A DNA stretch of 44,251 bases, from contig JAPKCI010000029.1 of assembly GCA_028823035.1 (NCBI GenBank), positions 1-44,251 on the forward strand, read 5' to 3'. The translations under genes and the position numbers were made by a program. The DNA is from Rubripirellula sp. (GTDB lineage Bacteria > Planctomycetota > Planctomycetia > Pirellulales > Pirellulaceae). Positions 37,602-44,251 of this stretch are shown piece by piece (the stretch's first letter is position 1; every line of letters begins with the position of its first letter). Under the pieces are notes generated by a model. It was not told the origin of the DNA. It saw only the letters and a list, made by a program, of their open reading frames with translations, and did no database searches.

Positions 37602-38438
37602 ATGAGCCAAACCGATGGCAGCAACGCCGGCCCTGAGAGCTGGGGAACCGAACATGGTGGTCGCCTGATTGCCATGATTGAGGTCGCTCAGGCAGCAGGC
37701 AACCACACGTTGACCTACTTTCGCCAAGCAGGCTTGCAGATCGATGCGAAGGCGGACGACTCACCCGTGACCGTGGCGGATCGGGAAGCAGAGCAACTGG
37801 TTCGTCGCGAAATCGGGTCGCGTTTTCCCGAAGATACGATTCAGGGAGAAGAATTTTCAGATCGGGCAGGAACATCACCCTATCGTTGGGTCGTCGACCC
37901 CATTGATGGGACCAAATCGTTCGTTTGTGGGGTTCCCCTTTATTCAACGTTGCTCGCATTAGAGTTCGAGGGGGCACCGCTAGCTGGCATCATTTTCATT
38001 CCAGCGATGAACGAAATGGTGACAGCAACCCTTGGAAAGGGGTGCTGGCACCGCCATTCCAGGGGAATCAACTGGGAACGGGCCAGCGTTTCAGACAAAT
38101 CCGATCTTGGCCAAGCGGTATTCGTCACCAGCCAAGTCGATTCCTTCGATGAACGGGGAGCCGCTGAGCGTTACAAGCAGTTGGAAAGGGCTGCTTGGCT
38201 GACACGCAGCTGGGGGGATGGTTACGGATATCTGATGGTGGCGACTGGGCGAGCGGATGTCATGATCGATCCGGAATGCAACCCGTGGGACGTCGCGGCG
38301 ATCCTGCCTGTGGTGACTGAAGCCGGAGGTCGATTCACAGATTGGTCTGGCAAGGCCACCACACGTGGCGGGGACGGGGTAGGTACCAATGGCAAATTAC
38401 ACCGATTGGTGCTCTCAGTCCTGATGCCGACCGATTGA
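37602..38438 (+). CDS. hisN: inositol monophosphatase family protein, probable histidinol-phosphatase
   Basis: A 278-residue Mg2+-dependent phosphatase of the inositol monophosphatase family. The metal site is visible as GEEF, then WVVDPIDGTKSFV, and the second part NPWDVAAILPVVTEAGG. The phrase RSWGDGYGYLMVATGRADVMIDP is close to HisN-type histidinol-phosphatases, which take over the step missing from monofunctional HisB. With hisD-hisC-hisB in the same window this assignment is sensible but inferred; other family members act on inositol phosphate, fructose bisphosphate or PAP. ATG 37602 has AGGA 7 bases upstream and is preferred over TTG 37566. Confidence 0.88.
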   Translation: MSQTDGSNAGPESWGTEHGGRLIAMIEVAQAAGNHTLTYFRQAGLQIDAKADDSPVTVADREAEQLVRREIGSRFPEDTIQGEEFSDRAGTSPYRWVVDPIDGTKSFVCGVPLYSTLLALEFEGAPLAGIIFIPAMNEMVTATLGKGCWHRHSRGINWERASVSDKSDLGQAVFVTSQVDSFDERGAAERYKQLERAAWLTRSWGDGYGYLMVATGRADVMIDPECNPWDVAAILPVVTEAGGRFTDWSGKATTRGGDGVGTNGKLHRLVLSVLMPTD

Positions 38439-38490
38439 TCGGCAAATTGCTGCTGAAATTGAGGGGCTGACTCCATTTACAAAACAAGCC

Positions 38491-38541
38491 CCGGAAGCGT
38501 AAACTATCGCGTTCCGGTCCACACCTCGCCCAACGGCGGGG
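38491..38541 (+). other. two hairpins between hisN and ffh
   Basis: CCGGAAGCG (38491-38499) pairs with CGC-(G)-TTCCGG (38508-38517), and CCTCGCC (38524-38530) pairs with GGCGGGG (38535-38541) with one G-T pair. They lie back-to-back in the 180-base gap before ffh. No T tract follows. They may form the end of the hisN transcript or a structured leader of the ffh operon. Confidence 0.4.
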
Positions 38542-38618
38542 ATGTTCTTCTGTTCAGTGGTCCGCCCGTGGCATCTGTCACATCTGCTTTGGTCCCCAAG
38601 CTTTCGTGTTGAATCTTC

Positions 38619-40094
38619 GTGTTTGAGTCCCTTTCTGACGGCCTGCAATCCGCTTTCAAGAGTTTGTCCGGTAAGGGCAAGCTAACCGAAAGCAATATGC
38701 GCGAAGGGCTCGATATTGTCCAAACGGCAATGCTCGAGGCTGACGTCAGTTATCAAGTCGTCCAAGACTTCATGGCTCATGTTTCAGAACGGGCACTCGG
38801 GAAACGGGTACTGCTGAGTCTGCGACCGCACGAAGAGTTGGTCAGCATTGTTCACAGTGAACTGATTTCGATACTGGGACCAGTTGATCCTTCGCTGCAT
38901 CTGAAAAAGGAAGGCCCGACGATCATCATGCTCTGCGGCTTGCAGGGTAGTGGCAAGACAACAACATGCGGCAAGCTCGCCCAGTTGTTGAAAGAGGAAA
39001 ACATCAAACCATTGTTGGTTGCTGCCGACCTTCAACGTCCAGCAGCTATCGACCAGTTGCACGTGATTGGCAAGCAACTTGGCGTACCGGTCTACAGCGA
39101 CAAGGAAAACAAGAACCCCGTCAAAGTTTGTCAGGCAGGTGTCGAAAAGGCCAAGGCCGAGGACGCTCGTGTCGTGATTCTCGATACGGCCGGACGTTTG
39201 GCAATTGACAAAGAGTTGATGGCGGAACTTCAACGCATCGACAAACGCGTCGGCCCAGATCAGGTCTATCTGGTAGTTGACGGAATGACTGGTCAGGATG
39301 CCGTTAACAGTGCAGGCGCATTCAACGAAGCGTTGGAACTTGATGGCGTGGTGATGACCAAACTCGATGGTGATGCACGTGGTGGTGCATTGCTGTCGGT
39401 CAAACATGTGACTGGCGTTCCTATCAAGTTCATTGGTACGGGTGAGCACTTCGATGCTCTCGAGCCATTCCGTCCAGAAGGGATGGCGGGTCGTATCCTG
39501 CAGATGGGTGACATGGTTGCCGCGGCACGGGAAGCCCATCGAATCGTCGATGAGAAGGAACGTGAAGAGCTCGAAGCCAAAATGGCTTCCGGTGATTTCA
39601 CACTCGACGACTTCAAAAGCATGATGGAGAAAGTTGCCAAGCCTGGCCTGATGGGCAAGATGATGGGCCTGATGCCAGGCATGGGACAATTCAAAGATGT
39701 GCTGGAAAGTGACGAGGCCGCGGGCGGCATCCGCCAAACCATCGGCGCGATCAACAGCATGACCATGGCGGAGCGAAAAAACCCCAAAGAGATCGACGCC
39801 CAACGTCGAACACGTATCGCGAAGGGTGCCGGCGTGCAAACCCCCGTCGTCTCGCAACTGATCAAGCAATTCGAGGTCATGAAACCTCTCATGCAGGGAA
39901 TGGCAGGCAAAGGCGCCGGCGACCGCATGAAGATGATGCAACAACTGCAGTCAAGCGGGGCAATGAACGACCCCAATATGCAGGGCATGAAAATGAAGAA
40001 GGGGTCAGGTAAACGCCTGAGTCCCAGTGAACGAGCAAAACAAAAAAGAGAACGTGAAAAACTTGTACGGAAAATGAAAAGAAATCGAAAGTAG
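38619..40094 (+). CDS. ffh: signal recognition particle protein
   Basis: A 491-residue Ffh, the SRP54-type GTPase that binds signal sequences and 4.5S RNA and docks with FtsY at the membrane. N, G and M domains are present in order. G-domain motifs are GLQGSGKTTTCGKLA, DTAGRLA and TKLDGDARGGA; the M domain (from about residue 325) is methionine-rich, with MGKMMGLMPGMG and the RNA-binding GVQTPVVSQLIKQF-type region, and ends in a basic tail. The start is GTG 38619 followed by FESLSDGLQ, the usual beginning. It is first in ffh-rpsP-trmD-rplS, a conserved order. A small 6-bp hairpin lies just after the stop (40114-40130). Confidence 0.97.
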   Translation: MFESLSDGLQSAFKSLSGKGKLTESNMREGLDIVQTAMLEADVSYQVVQDFMAHVSERALGKRVLLSLRPHEELVSIVHSELISILGPVDPSLHLKKEGPTIIMLCGLQGSGKTTTCGKLAQLLKEENIKPLLVAADLQRPAAIDQLHVIGKQLGVPVYSDKENKNPVKVCQAGVEKAKAEDARVVILDTAGRLAIDKELMAELQRIDKRVGPDQVYLVVDGMTGQDAVNSAGAFNEALELDGVVMTKLDGDARGGALLSVKHVTGVPIKFIGTGEHFDALEPFRPEGMAGRILQMGDMVAAAREAHRIVDEKEREELEAKMASGDFTLDDFKSMMEKVAKPGLMGKMMGLMPGMGQFKDVLESDEAAGGIRQTIGAINSMTMAERKNPKEIDAQRRTRIAKGAGVQTPVVSQLIKQFEVMKPLMQGMAGKGAGDRMKMMQQLQSSGAMNDPNMQGMKMKKGSGKRLSPSERAKQKREREKLVRKMKRNRK

Positions 40095-40113
40095 CGTTCA
40101 ACACAAACCATGT

Positions 40114-40130
40114 TGCCGGACGTACCGGCA
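40114..40130 (+). other. short hairpin between ffh and rpsP
   Basis: TGCCGG (40114-40119) pairs with CCGGCA (40125-40130) around ACGTA. It has no T tract and sits 100 bases before rpsP, so it may stabilise the ffh transcript end or take part in rpsP translation control. Confidence 0.4.
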
Positions 40131-40231
40131 TCGACCCGGCATTGAAAATTGAATTTCGACTTGAAGAAAAGATTTTTGATCCCTGGCAGTCTGACTGAAG
40201 TTGATTACCAACCCTTTGGAGCAAGAGCCGT

Positions 40232-40666
40232 ATGGCAGTTCGTATTCGAATGAAAAAGATGGGACGTACCCATCGACCGTTCTTTCGTGTTTGTGCAATG
40301 GATCAGCGTAGCCCGCGAGATGGCCGGGTCATTGAGGAACTGGGAACTTATGATCCCATGTGCCCCGAGACTGATGCACGTGTCACGCTCAAGGGCGAAC
40401 GCATTGACTATTGGCTCAGCGTTGGCGCTCAACCCAGTTCAAAAGTAGCCACGTTGATCAAAAAGTACGGTACAAACGGCAGCCATCTGGAAGTCCAGAA
40501 GGCGGCCATGGATCGCTTGAGCAAGCGGAAAAATTACACGCCTGCTCCGGCACCAGCAAAACCAGCCAATGAGCAGAAAGAGGAAACCAAAGCTGAAGCA
40601 GAACCCGCAGCGGAAGCAGAACCCGCAGCGGAAGAAGCTCCCGCTGAGGAAACCGCCAGCGAATGA
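40232..40666 (+). CDS. rpsP: 30S ribosomal protein S16
   Basis: A 144-residue S16 with the standard core in the first about 85 residues (MAVRIRMKKMGRTHRPFFRV, then DGRVIEELGTYDP). Conventional bacterial S16 is about 80-90 residues. Here a tail of about 55 residues follows, rich in Ala, Glu and Pro, with an 18-bp tandem duplication at 40595-40630 encoding EAEPAA repeats. The acidic tail is likely disordered and exposed on the ribosome. The ATG at 40232 has GGAGC upstream (about 40219-40223). rimM, which commonly follows rpsP, is absent; trmD comes next after 108 bases. Confidence 0.95.
   Translation: MAVRIRMKKMGRTHRPFFRVCAMDQRSPRDGRVIEELGTYDPMCPETDARVTLKGERIDYWLSVGAQPSSKVATLIKKYGTNGSHLEVQKAAMDRLSKRKNYTPAPAPAKPANEQKEETKAEAEPAAEAEPAAEEAPAEETASE
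40595..40630 (+). repeat. 18-bp direct repeat in rpsP tail
   Basis: Two perfect copies of gaagcagaacccgcagcg at 40595-40612 and 40613-40630 encode the EAEPAA repeats of the S16 tail in frame. Confidence 0.9.
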
Positions 40667-40774
40667 GATGCAGACGCTTGGTACGGCGGGATAAGTGAGC
40701 TGTCACAAACGATGTTCGGTTTGAACATTGTCACAGACTCCGTTGTGTCACATCACTGATCCAATCGGTAAGCC

Positions 40775-41521
40775 ATGCGGTTTGATATCATCACGCTGTT
40801 TCCTTCGATCTTCGATGGATACCTGACCCAGGGACTCTTGGCAAAGGCTATCCAACGAGATCTGGTCCAGATCGAGCGGCACAATCTGCGAGACTGGGCA
40901 CCCGAGACTCCCCATCGACCTGTCGACGACAAGCCGTTTGGTGGAGGCCCCGGAATGCTGATTCAGGTAGAACCAACTGTCAACTGTGTAGAAGCGGTTG
41001 AAACCATGGACATGCGACCGGCGAGACGAGTGTTATTGACCCCACAGGGTCGTAAGCTCGACCAACCGATGGCAGAGGACTTTGCGACCAATGAACGAGT
41101 CATCGTTATGTGTGGTCGTTACGAAGGATTTGATCAGAGGGTCATGGATATTCTCCAACCCGATGAGATCAGCATTGGAGATTTCGTCTTGAACGGAGGC
41201 GAAGTTGCAGCGATGGTATTGATAGACGCGGTCGTCAGGCTTTTGCCCGGTGTCCTCGGAGATGAACAAAGTAACATTGATGATTCGTTTAGCCGGGGAA
41301 ACCGGATACTCGAATTTCCCCAATACACCAGACCGAGAGAGTTTCGAGGCCACACCGTACCTGACATCCTCTTGGGCGGAGATCACGGAGCCATCGCACA
41401 GTGGAGAGCGGAACAAAGTCAACTGCGAACCCGAGAAAGAAGAAGAGATTTGCTAGCCAAGCAGAACGAGACTCTCGAAGAACTAAATTTACCCAATACA
41501 TCGAACCCTAAGAGTGAGTAA
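40775..41521 (+). CDS. trmD: tRNA (guanosine(37)-N1)-methyltransferase
   Basis: A 248-residue TrmD, which methylates N1 of G37 next to the anticodon using S-adenosylmethionine. The SPOUT trefoil-knot signatures are [15 protein letters not shown] and [30 protein letters not shown]. The N-terminus [20 protein letters not shown] is also typical. Length is normal. It lies between rpsP and rplS, the usual position, but without rimM. rplS starts five bases after the stop, so the pair is probably translated from one message. Confidence 0.97.
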   Translation: MRFDIITLFPSIFDGYLTQGLLAKAIQRDLVQIERHNLRDWAPETPHRPVDDKPFGGGPGMLIQVEPTVNCVEAVETMDMRPARRVLLTPQGRKLDQPMAEDFATNERVIVMCGRYEGFDQRVMDILQPDEISIGDFVLNGGEVAAMVLIDAVVRLLPGVLGDEQSNIDDSFSRGNRILEFPQYTRPREFRGHTVPDILLGGDHGAIAQWRAEQSQLRTRERRRDLLAKQNETLEELNLPNTSNPKSE

Positions 41522-41526
41522 CAGAT

Positions 41527-41880
41527 ATGTCCCATGTCATTATGGATCTGGTCGAAAAGACCTCCCTGAAAGAAAATCCACCAGAATTCGAAATTGGGGA
41601 CACCGTTGATGTCCACCTGAAGATTTTGGAGGGAAATAAGGAACGCATCCAGGTCTTCACCGGAGTCGTCATCGCCCGCAGTGGGTCAGGCAGTCGCGAG
41701 ATGTTCTCGGTCCGACGCATCGTTGCTGGTGAAGGTGTCGAACGAAAATTCCCGTTTCACAGCCCACGAATCGAAAAGGTTGAAGTCAAACGAAGTGGCG
41801 TCGTTCGTCGTGCCAAACTGTACTTCCTCCGCGATCGAGTTGGCAAAGCTGTCCGTCTGAAAGAGCGACGCCGCTCGTAG
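41527..41880 (+). CDS. rplS: 50S ribosomal protein L19
   Basis: A 117-residue L19, which sits at the 30S-50S interface. The core signatures are [36 protein letters not shown] and [39 protein letters not shown]. Length matches the family. The ATG at 41527 is five bases after trmD. The ffh-rpsP-trmD-rplS cluster ends here; downstream are a 14-bp tandem repeat and a strong terminator (41998-42036). Confidence 0.97.
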   Translation: MSHVIMDLVEKTSLKENPPEFEIGDTVDVHLKILEGNKERIQVFTGVVIARSGSGSREMFSVRRIVAGEGVERKFPFHSPRIEKVEVKRSGVVRRAKLYFLRDRVGKAVRLKERRRS

Positions 41881-41927
41881 ACGGTGCTCGAGTCACCCTG
41901 AAACCTCGCGACATGGTGCTATATAAC

Positions 41928-41987
41928 CCTGCCCAACACATCCTGCCCAACACATCCTGCCCAACACATCCTGCCCAACACATCCTG
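41928..41987. repeat. 14-bp tandem repeat array, four copies
   Basis: Four perfect copies of cctgcccaacacat occur at 41928-41983, followed by the first four bases of a fifth. The array lies 47 bases after rplS and just before a strong terminator. There are no unique spacers. The unit shares CCTG and AACAC with the 13-mer at 1-68. Confidence 0.97.
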
Positions 41988-41997
41988 TCGAATCAAC

Positions 41998-42036
41998 AAC
42001 GGCGAGAGGCCTACAATGCCTCTCGCCGTTTTTTTT
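41998..42036 (+). terminator. strong rho-independent terminator of the ffh-rplS operon
   Basis: AACGGCGAGAGGC (41998-42010) and GCCTCTCGCCGTT (42018-42030) form a perfect 13-bp stem around CTACAAT, followed by six T. It lies about 120 bases after rplS and directly after the 14-bp repeat array, and ends just before the yraN start region. Confidence 0.93.
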
Positions 42037-42064
42037 ATTGTGTCGGTCGAATCAGGGGAACTGC

Positions 42065-42523
42065 ATGTGGGCGCGTGCCATGTCTCGATTGCGAGAGAGC
42101 TATCTTGGTTGGCGATATGGCAGCATCGACAGCTACGCTTCACTTGGGACCCGCGGTGAGCAAGCCGCCGCGCGGCTGTTGAGACGAAAAGGATTAGTGA
42201 TCGTTGCCCATAGTGAATCAGACCGCGGTGGCGAAATCGATTTAATTGCAGTCGACAAACACAGCCGGATAGTGGTCTTTGTTGAAGTAAAAACGCACGG
42301 GTCAAAAAAACCGGGACATCCGGCCGAGCGTGTCGACATCGAAAAGCAAAGCCGAATCACAAGAGCAGCCATGAGATACCTGAAACGCAAGCAACTGCTT
42401 GGAGTAGCTGCTCGTTTCGATGTCGTCGCCGTCTGGTGGACCGACGACCAACAGGTCCCAGAAAAAATCGAACACTATCAATCTGCTTTTGAAGCAACAG
42501 GAAAACACCAATTCTTTTCCTGA
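42065..42523 (+). CDS. YraN/UPF0102 family protein (endonuclease-like fold)
   Basis: A 152-residue protein of the UPF0102 (YraN) family, which has a predicted restriction-endonuclease-like fold. Core signatures are LGTRGEQAAARLLRRKGL, then GEIDLIAVD and VVFVEVKTHG; D and ExK residues give the PD-(D/E)xK pattern. Usual length is about 120, so an N-terminal extension of about 25 residues is present here. The start ATG 42065 is supported by AGGGGA at 42054-42059, about five bases upstream; ATG 42080 is possible. It begins just after the strong terminator, so it has its own promoter. No nuclease activity is certain for the family. It is convergent with queC. Confidence 0.9.
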   Translation: MWARAMSRLRESYLGWRYGSIDSYASLGTRGEQAAARLLRRKGLVIVAHSESDRGGEIDLIAVDKHSRIVVFVEVKTHGSKKPGHPAERVDIEKQSRITRAAMRYLKRKQLLGVAARFDVVAVWWTDDQQVPEKIEHYQSAFEATGKHQFFS

Positions 42524-42586
42524 TCGCAGCATCACATCAGAGGTACAAGCGGAGACATGCAAGATGGATCTGCTGCCAACTCATGA

Positions 42587-43282
42587 CTAATTTGGGATGG
42601 CGGGATCCAGCATTCCATTATTAGCAAATCCTCTTGCTCTCAGCAGGCACGCATCACAGTGCTGGCAGGGGACACCTCCTGACCCTGGATCGTAACACGA
42701 CAGGGTCATCCCGTAATCAACTCCCAATTCCATCCCACGGGAGATAATTTCTGCCTTGGTCAGATCAATCAAGGGAGTGTGTATTTTCATGGCCTGAAGA
42801 TCTTCGACACCTGCCTTGGTCGCCAAATTTGCCATCTGCTCAAATGCCCGAATGAATTTCGGTCGACAATCTGGATAGCCACTGTAGTCGAGTGCATTGA
42901 CACCGATGAATATGTCTTTGGCGTCTACCGTTTCGGCAAACGCCAAAGCAAGCGAAAGAAACACGGTATTTCTGGCGGGCACATAGGTGACGGGTATCGC
43001 CTCACCAATCGAAGCAACCGTTTCGGACTTGGGTACTTCAATCGCATCATCAGTCAATGCGGATCCACCGAATTGAGCCAAATCGATTTCGACCACCCGA
43101 TGTGACTCGGCGTCCATCGCAACAGAAATATGCTGGGCACGCTGCACCTCATACTGATGCCGCTGACCATAGTAAAATGCCAAAGTGTGCGTTTCAAAGC
43201 CATCATGACGGGCGATCGCCAAACATGTTGCGCTATCCAATCCACCCGACAGCAAAATGACGGCTCGTTTGCGGAATGACAT
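42587..43282 (-). CDS. queC: 7-cyano-7-deazaguanine synthase
   Basis: A 231-residue QueC, an ATP-dependent enzyme that turns 7-carboxy-7-deazaguanine into preQ0 on the way to queuosine. The PP-loop is [43 protein letters not shown] and the zinc site [10 protein letters not shown] near the C-terminus are characteristic. ATG 43282 is chosen: an A/G-rich AAGGGA lies 6-8 bases upstream and this start avoids overlap with the exonuclease stop at 43297. The two genes on the minus strand are separated by 14 bases and are probably one transcription unit. Other queuosine genes are not in the window. Confidence 0.95.
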   Translation of the reverse strand: MSFRKRAVILLSGGLDSATCLAIARHDGFETHTLAFYYGQRHQYEVQRAQHISVAMDAESHRVVEIDLAQFGGSALTDDAIEVPKSETVASIGEAIPVTYVPARNTVFLSLALAFAETVDAKDIFIGVNALDYSGYPDCRPKFIRAFEQMANLATKAGVEDLQAMKIHTPLIDLTKAEIISRGMELGVDYGMTLSCYDPGSGGVPCQHCDACLLRARGFANNGMLDPAIPN

Positions 43283-43296
43283 CTGATTTCCCTTTT

Positions 43297-44251
43297 CTAA
43301 TCCCGCTTTTTCCACAACTTGCGTCCAATGGAAGGTGTGTAGTTGGTCCAGTTACCATCGGCCGCCACATCCGCCTCGATCACGCTTGTATAAGACGAGA
43401 TTTTGGCATCCAGATTATCGAGGTGGTGCAGGGCAACAGCTTCCAATGTCACGGGCAATTTGGGACTACCAAATTCTATTTGTCCATGATGGCTGACAAT
43501 CATGTGTTCCAATTGCAACTGCAATTCAGCCGGAAATGGCTCGCCAGCCTCTTCCAGAGACGCTATTTTCTGGCCAAGCATTTGAACCCCAATCACGATA
43601 TGCCCGACCATTTGCCCCCGGTCTGTGTAGGACACTTCTCCTCCCGATGAGAGCTCCTCAATCTTGCCGAGATCATGAAGAAACGCACCAATCATTAGCA
43701 AATCCGCATCCAACTGCGGATAACGCGGAGCAATCGACTGCGACAGTTCCATCAGATCAACGCTATGCCGCAACAAACCACCAGGGTACGCGTGATGGTT
43801 TGAAACCGCGGCAGCCGCAACCACAAACTTGGACATGAAGTCATCATCACTCAGATAGGCTTCGCCCAATCGCCGCAGATGAACATTTGCCAGTTGGCTG
43901 ACCAATTCAACCAAGCGAGCTCGCTGTTTTTCCGACTCCTGAGCATCAAATCGCTCAAATTCAGCAATATCGACATCGGACGGATCCAATCTTTCAATAT
44001 TGGATACGATCACCTGTAGCGTCCCGTTGTGAATCTGTGTTCGACCCTGGCAGAAAACGTAGTCACCACGCTCAAAGGAATCGAAGATGCGTTCGTCGGC
44101 ATTCCACAACATGCCCGCAATCACTCCCGTGCGATCTGCCAAACGTAGTAAGATGTACTTGCCTCCCTGCCGGTTGACTCTAAGTTGCTTGTCCGCAGCC
44201 TGAAATGGCTGTTCCAGTTGCTGTCCTTCCGACAGATTCAGGATGGTGGTA
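43297..44251 (-). CDS. YhaM-family 3'-5' exoribonuclease, partial at right edge
   Basis: An open frame of 318 codons that continues through the right edge, so the start is outside the window. Translation of the last 109 bases gives sequence such as [21 protein letters not shown], which fits the N-terminal OB-fold, so the TTG at 44142 is not the start. The OB-fold continues to about 100 residues in. An HD phosphohydrolase domain follows: [19 protein letters not shown] with the HD pair, [10 protein letters not shown], and HHGQIEFG. This is the YhaM (CBF1-like) architecture, a 3'-5' exonuclease on RNA or single-stranded DNA. It is 14 bases upstream of queC. Substrate and partners cannot be decided here. 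Confidence 0.9.
   Translation of the reverse strand, partial: TTILNLSEGQQLEQPFQAADKQLRVNRQGGKYILLRLADRTGVIAGMLWNADERIFDSFERGDYVFCQGRTQIHNGTLQVIVSNIERLDPSDVDIAEFERFDAQESEKQRARLVELVSQLANVHLRRLGEAYLSDDDFMSKFVVAAAAVSNHHAYPGGLLRHSVDLMELSQSIAPRYPQLDADLLMIGAFLHDLGKIEELSSGGEVSYTDRGQMVGHIVIGVQMLGQKIASLEEAGEPFPAELQLQLEHMIVSHHGQIEFGSPKLPVTLEAVALHHLDNLDAKISSYTSVIEADVAADGNWTNYTPSIGRKLWKKRD

Noticed and set aside
38784-39944. 386-residue minus-strand ORF opposite ffh
   Set aside because: The plus strand carries a complete Ffh with all GTPase motifs; the antisense frame is rich in His/Leu/Cys and is a shadow of codon bias.
39293-40111. 272-residue minus-strand ORF opposite ffh
   Set aside because: Shadow of the M domain codons (methionine-rich sequence read in reverse).
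41928-41987. CRISPR array
   Set aside because: No spacers, 14-bp units only.
43297-44142. YhaM-like gene as complete, starting at 44142
   Set aside because: The codon at 44142 is TTG and the frame stays open to the window edge with OB-fold-like sequence, so the gene is partial.

Overview
The window looks like chromosomal core sequence from a planctomycete, most likely a Pirellulales (Rhodopirellula-like) marine member. This is inferred from gene content: a lipoprotein with two 3-keto-disaccharide hydrolase (DUF1080) domains, a sulfotransferase, a RoxA-like dihaem cytochrome, an excisionase-type HTH fused to a receiver domain, and long secreted proteins of unknown function. Base composition is moderate and even. 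No phage genes, transposase, integrase, CRISPR array, rRNA or convincing tRNA was found. Thirty-five protein genes are supported, one of them cut by the right edge.

Layout. 1-91: a 13-bp tandem repeat array, then a weak terminator-like hairpin. 398-3421 (+): NhaC-family antiporter and RtcB RNA ligase. 3640-6160 (-): sulfotransferase then DUF1080 lipoprotein. 6464-10053 (+): MazG-like pyrophosphohydrolase, a large membrane-anchored protein and an ABC ATPase. 10160-13644 (-): a secreted protein and holA. 13841-22658 (+): mnmG, a HTH-receiver regulator with a soluble histidine kinase, gatA-gatB, and a pair of unknown membrane proteins. 22663-25835 (-): hisD-hisC-hisB. 25994-31816 (+): threonine aldolase, a GT39-like glycosyltransferase, the dihaem cytochrome and thiC. 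31935-36471 (-): thrC, dapB, a small zinc-ribbon-like protein and an LplT-like MFS transporter. 36692-42523 (+): lspA, a hisN-type phosphatase, ffh-rpsP-trmD-rplS (no rimM between rpsP and trmD) and yraN. 42587-44251 (-): a YhaM-type exonuclease (partial) and queC.

The genes group by theme. Translation and RNA: mnmG, gatAB, trmD, queC, rpsP, rplS, ffh, rtcB and yhaM. Amino acids and cofactors: hisD, hisC, hisB, the hisN candidate, thrC, dapB, threonine aldolase and thiC. Envelope: lspA, the lipoprotein, GT39 and LplT-like proteins. The two-component pair is the main regulatory unit.

No strong case for an entirely new multi-gene system was found. The points most worth checking are two short intergenic tandem-repeat arrays with a shared core, each next to a terminator-like hairpin; a 12-bp in-frame repeat in the dihaem cytochrome; dense inverted repeats between hisD and the threonine aldolase gene; the HTH-receiver/soluble-kinase pair; and the unknown membrane pair after gatB.
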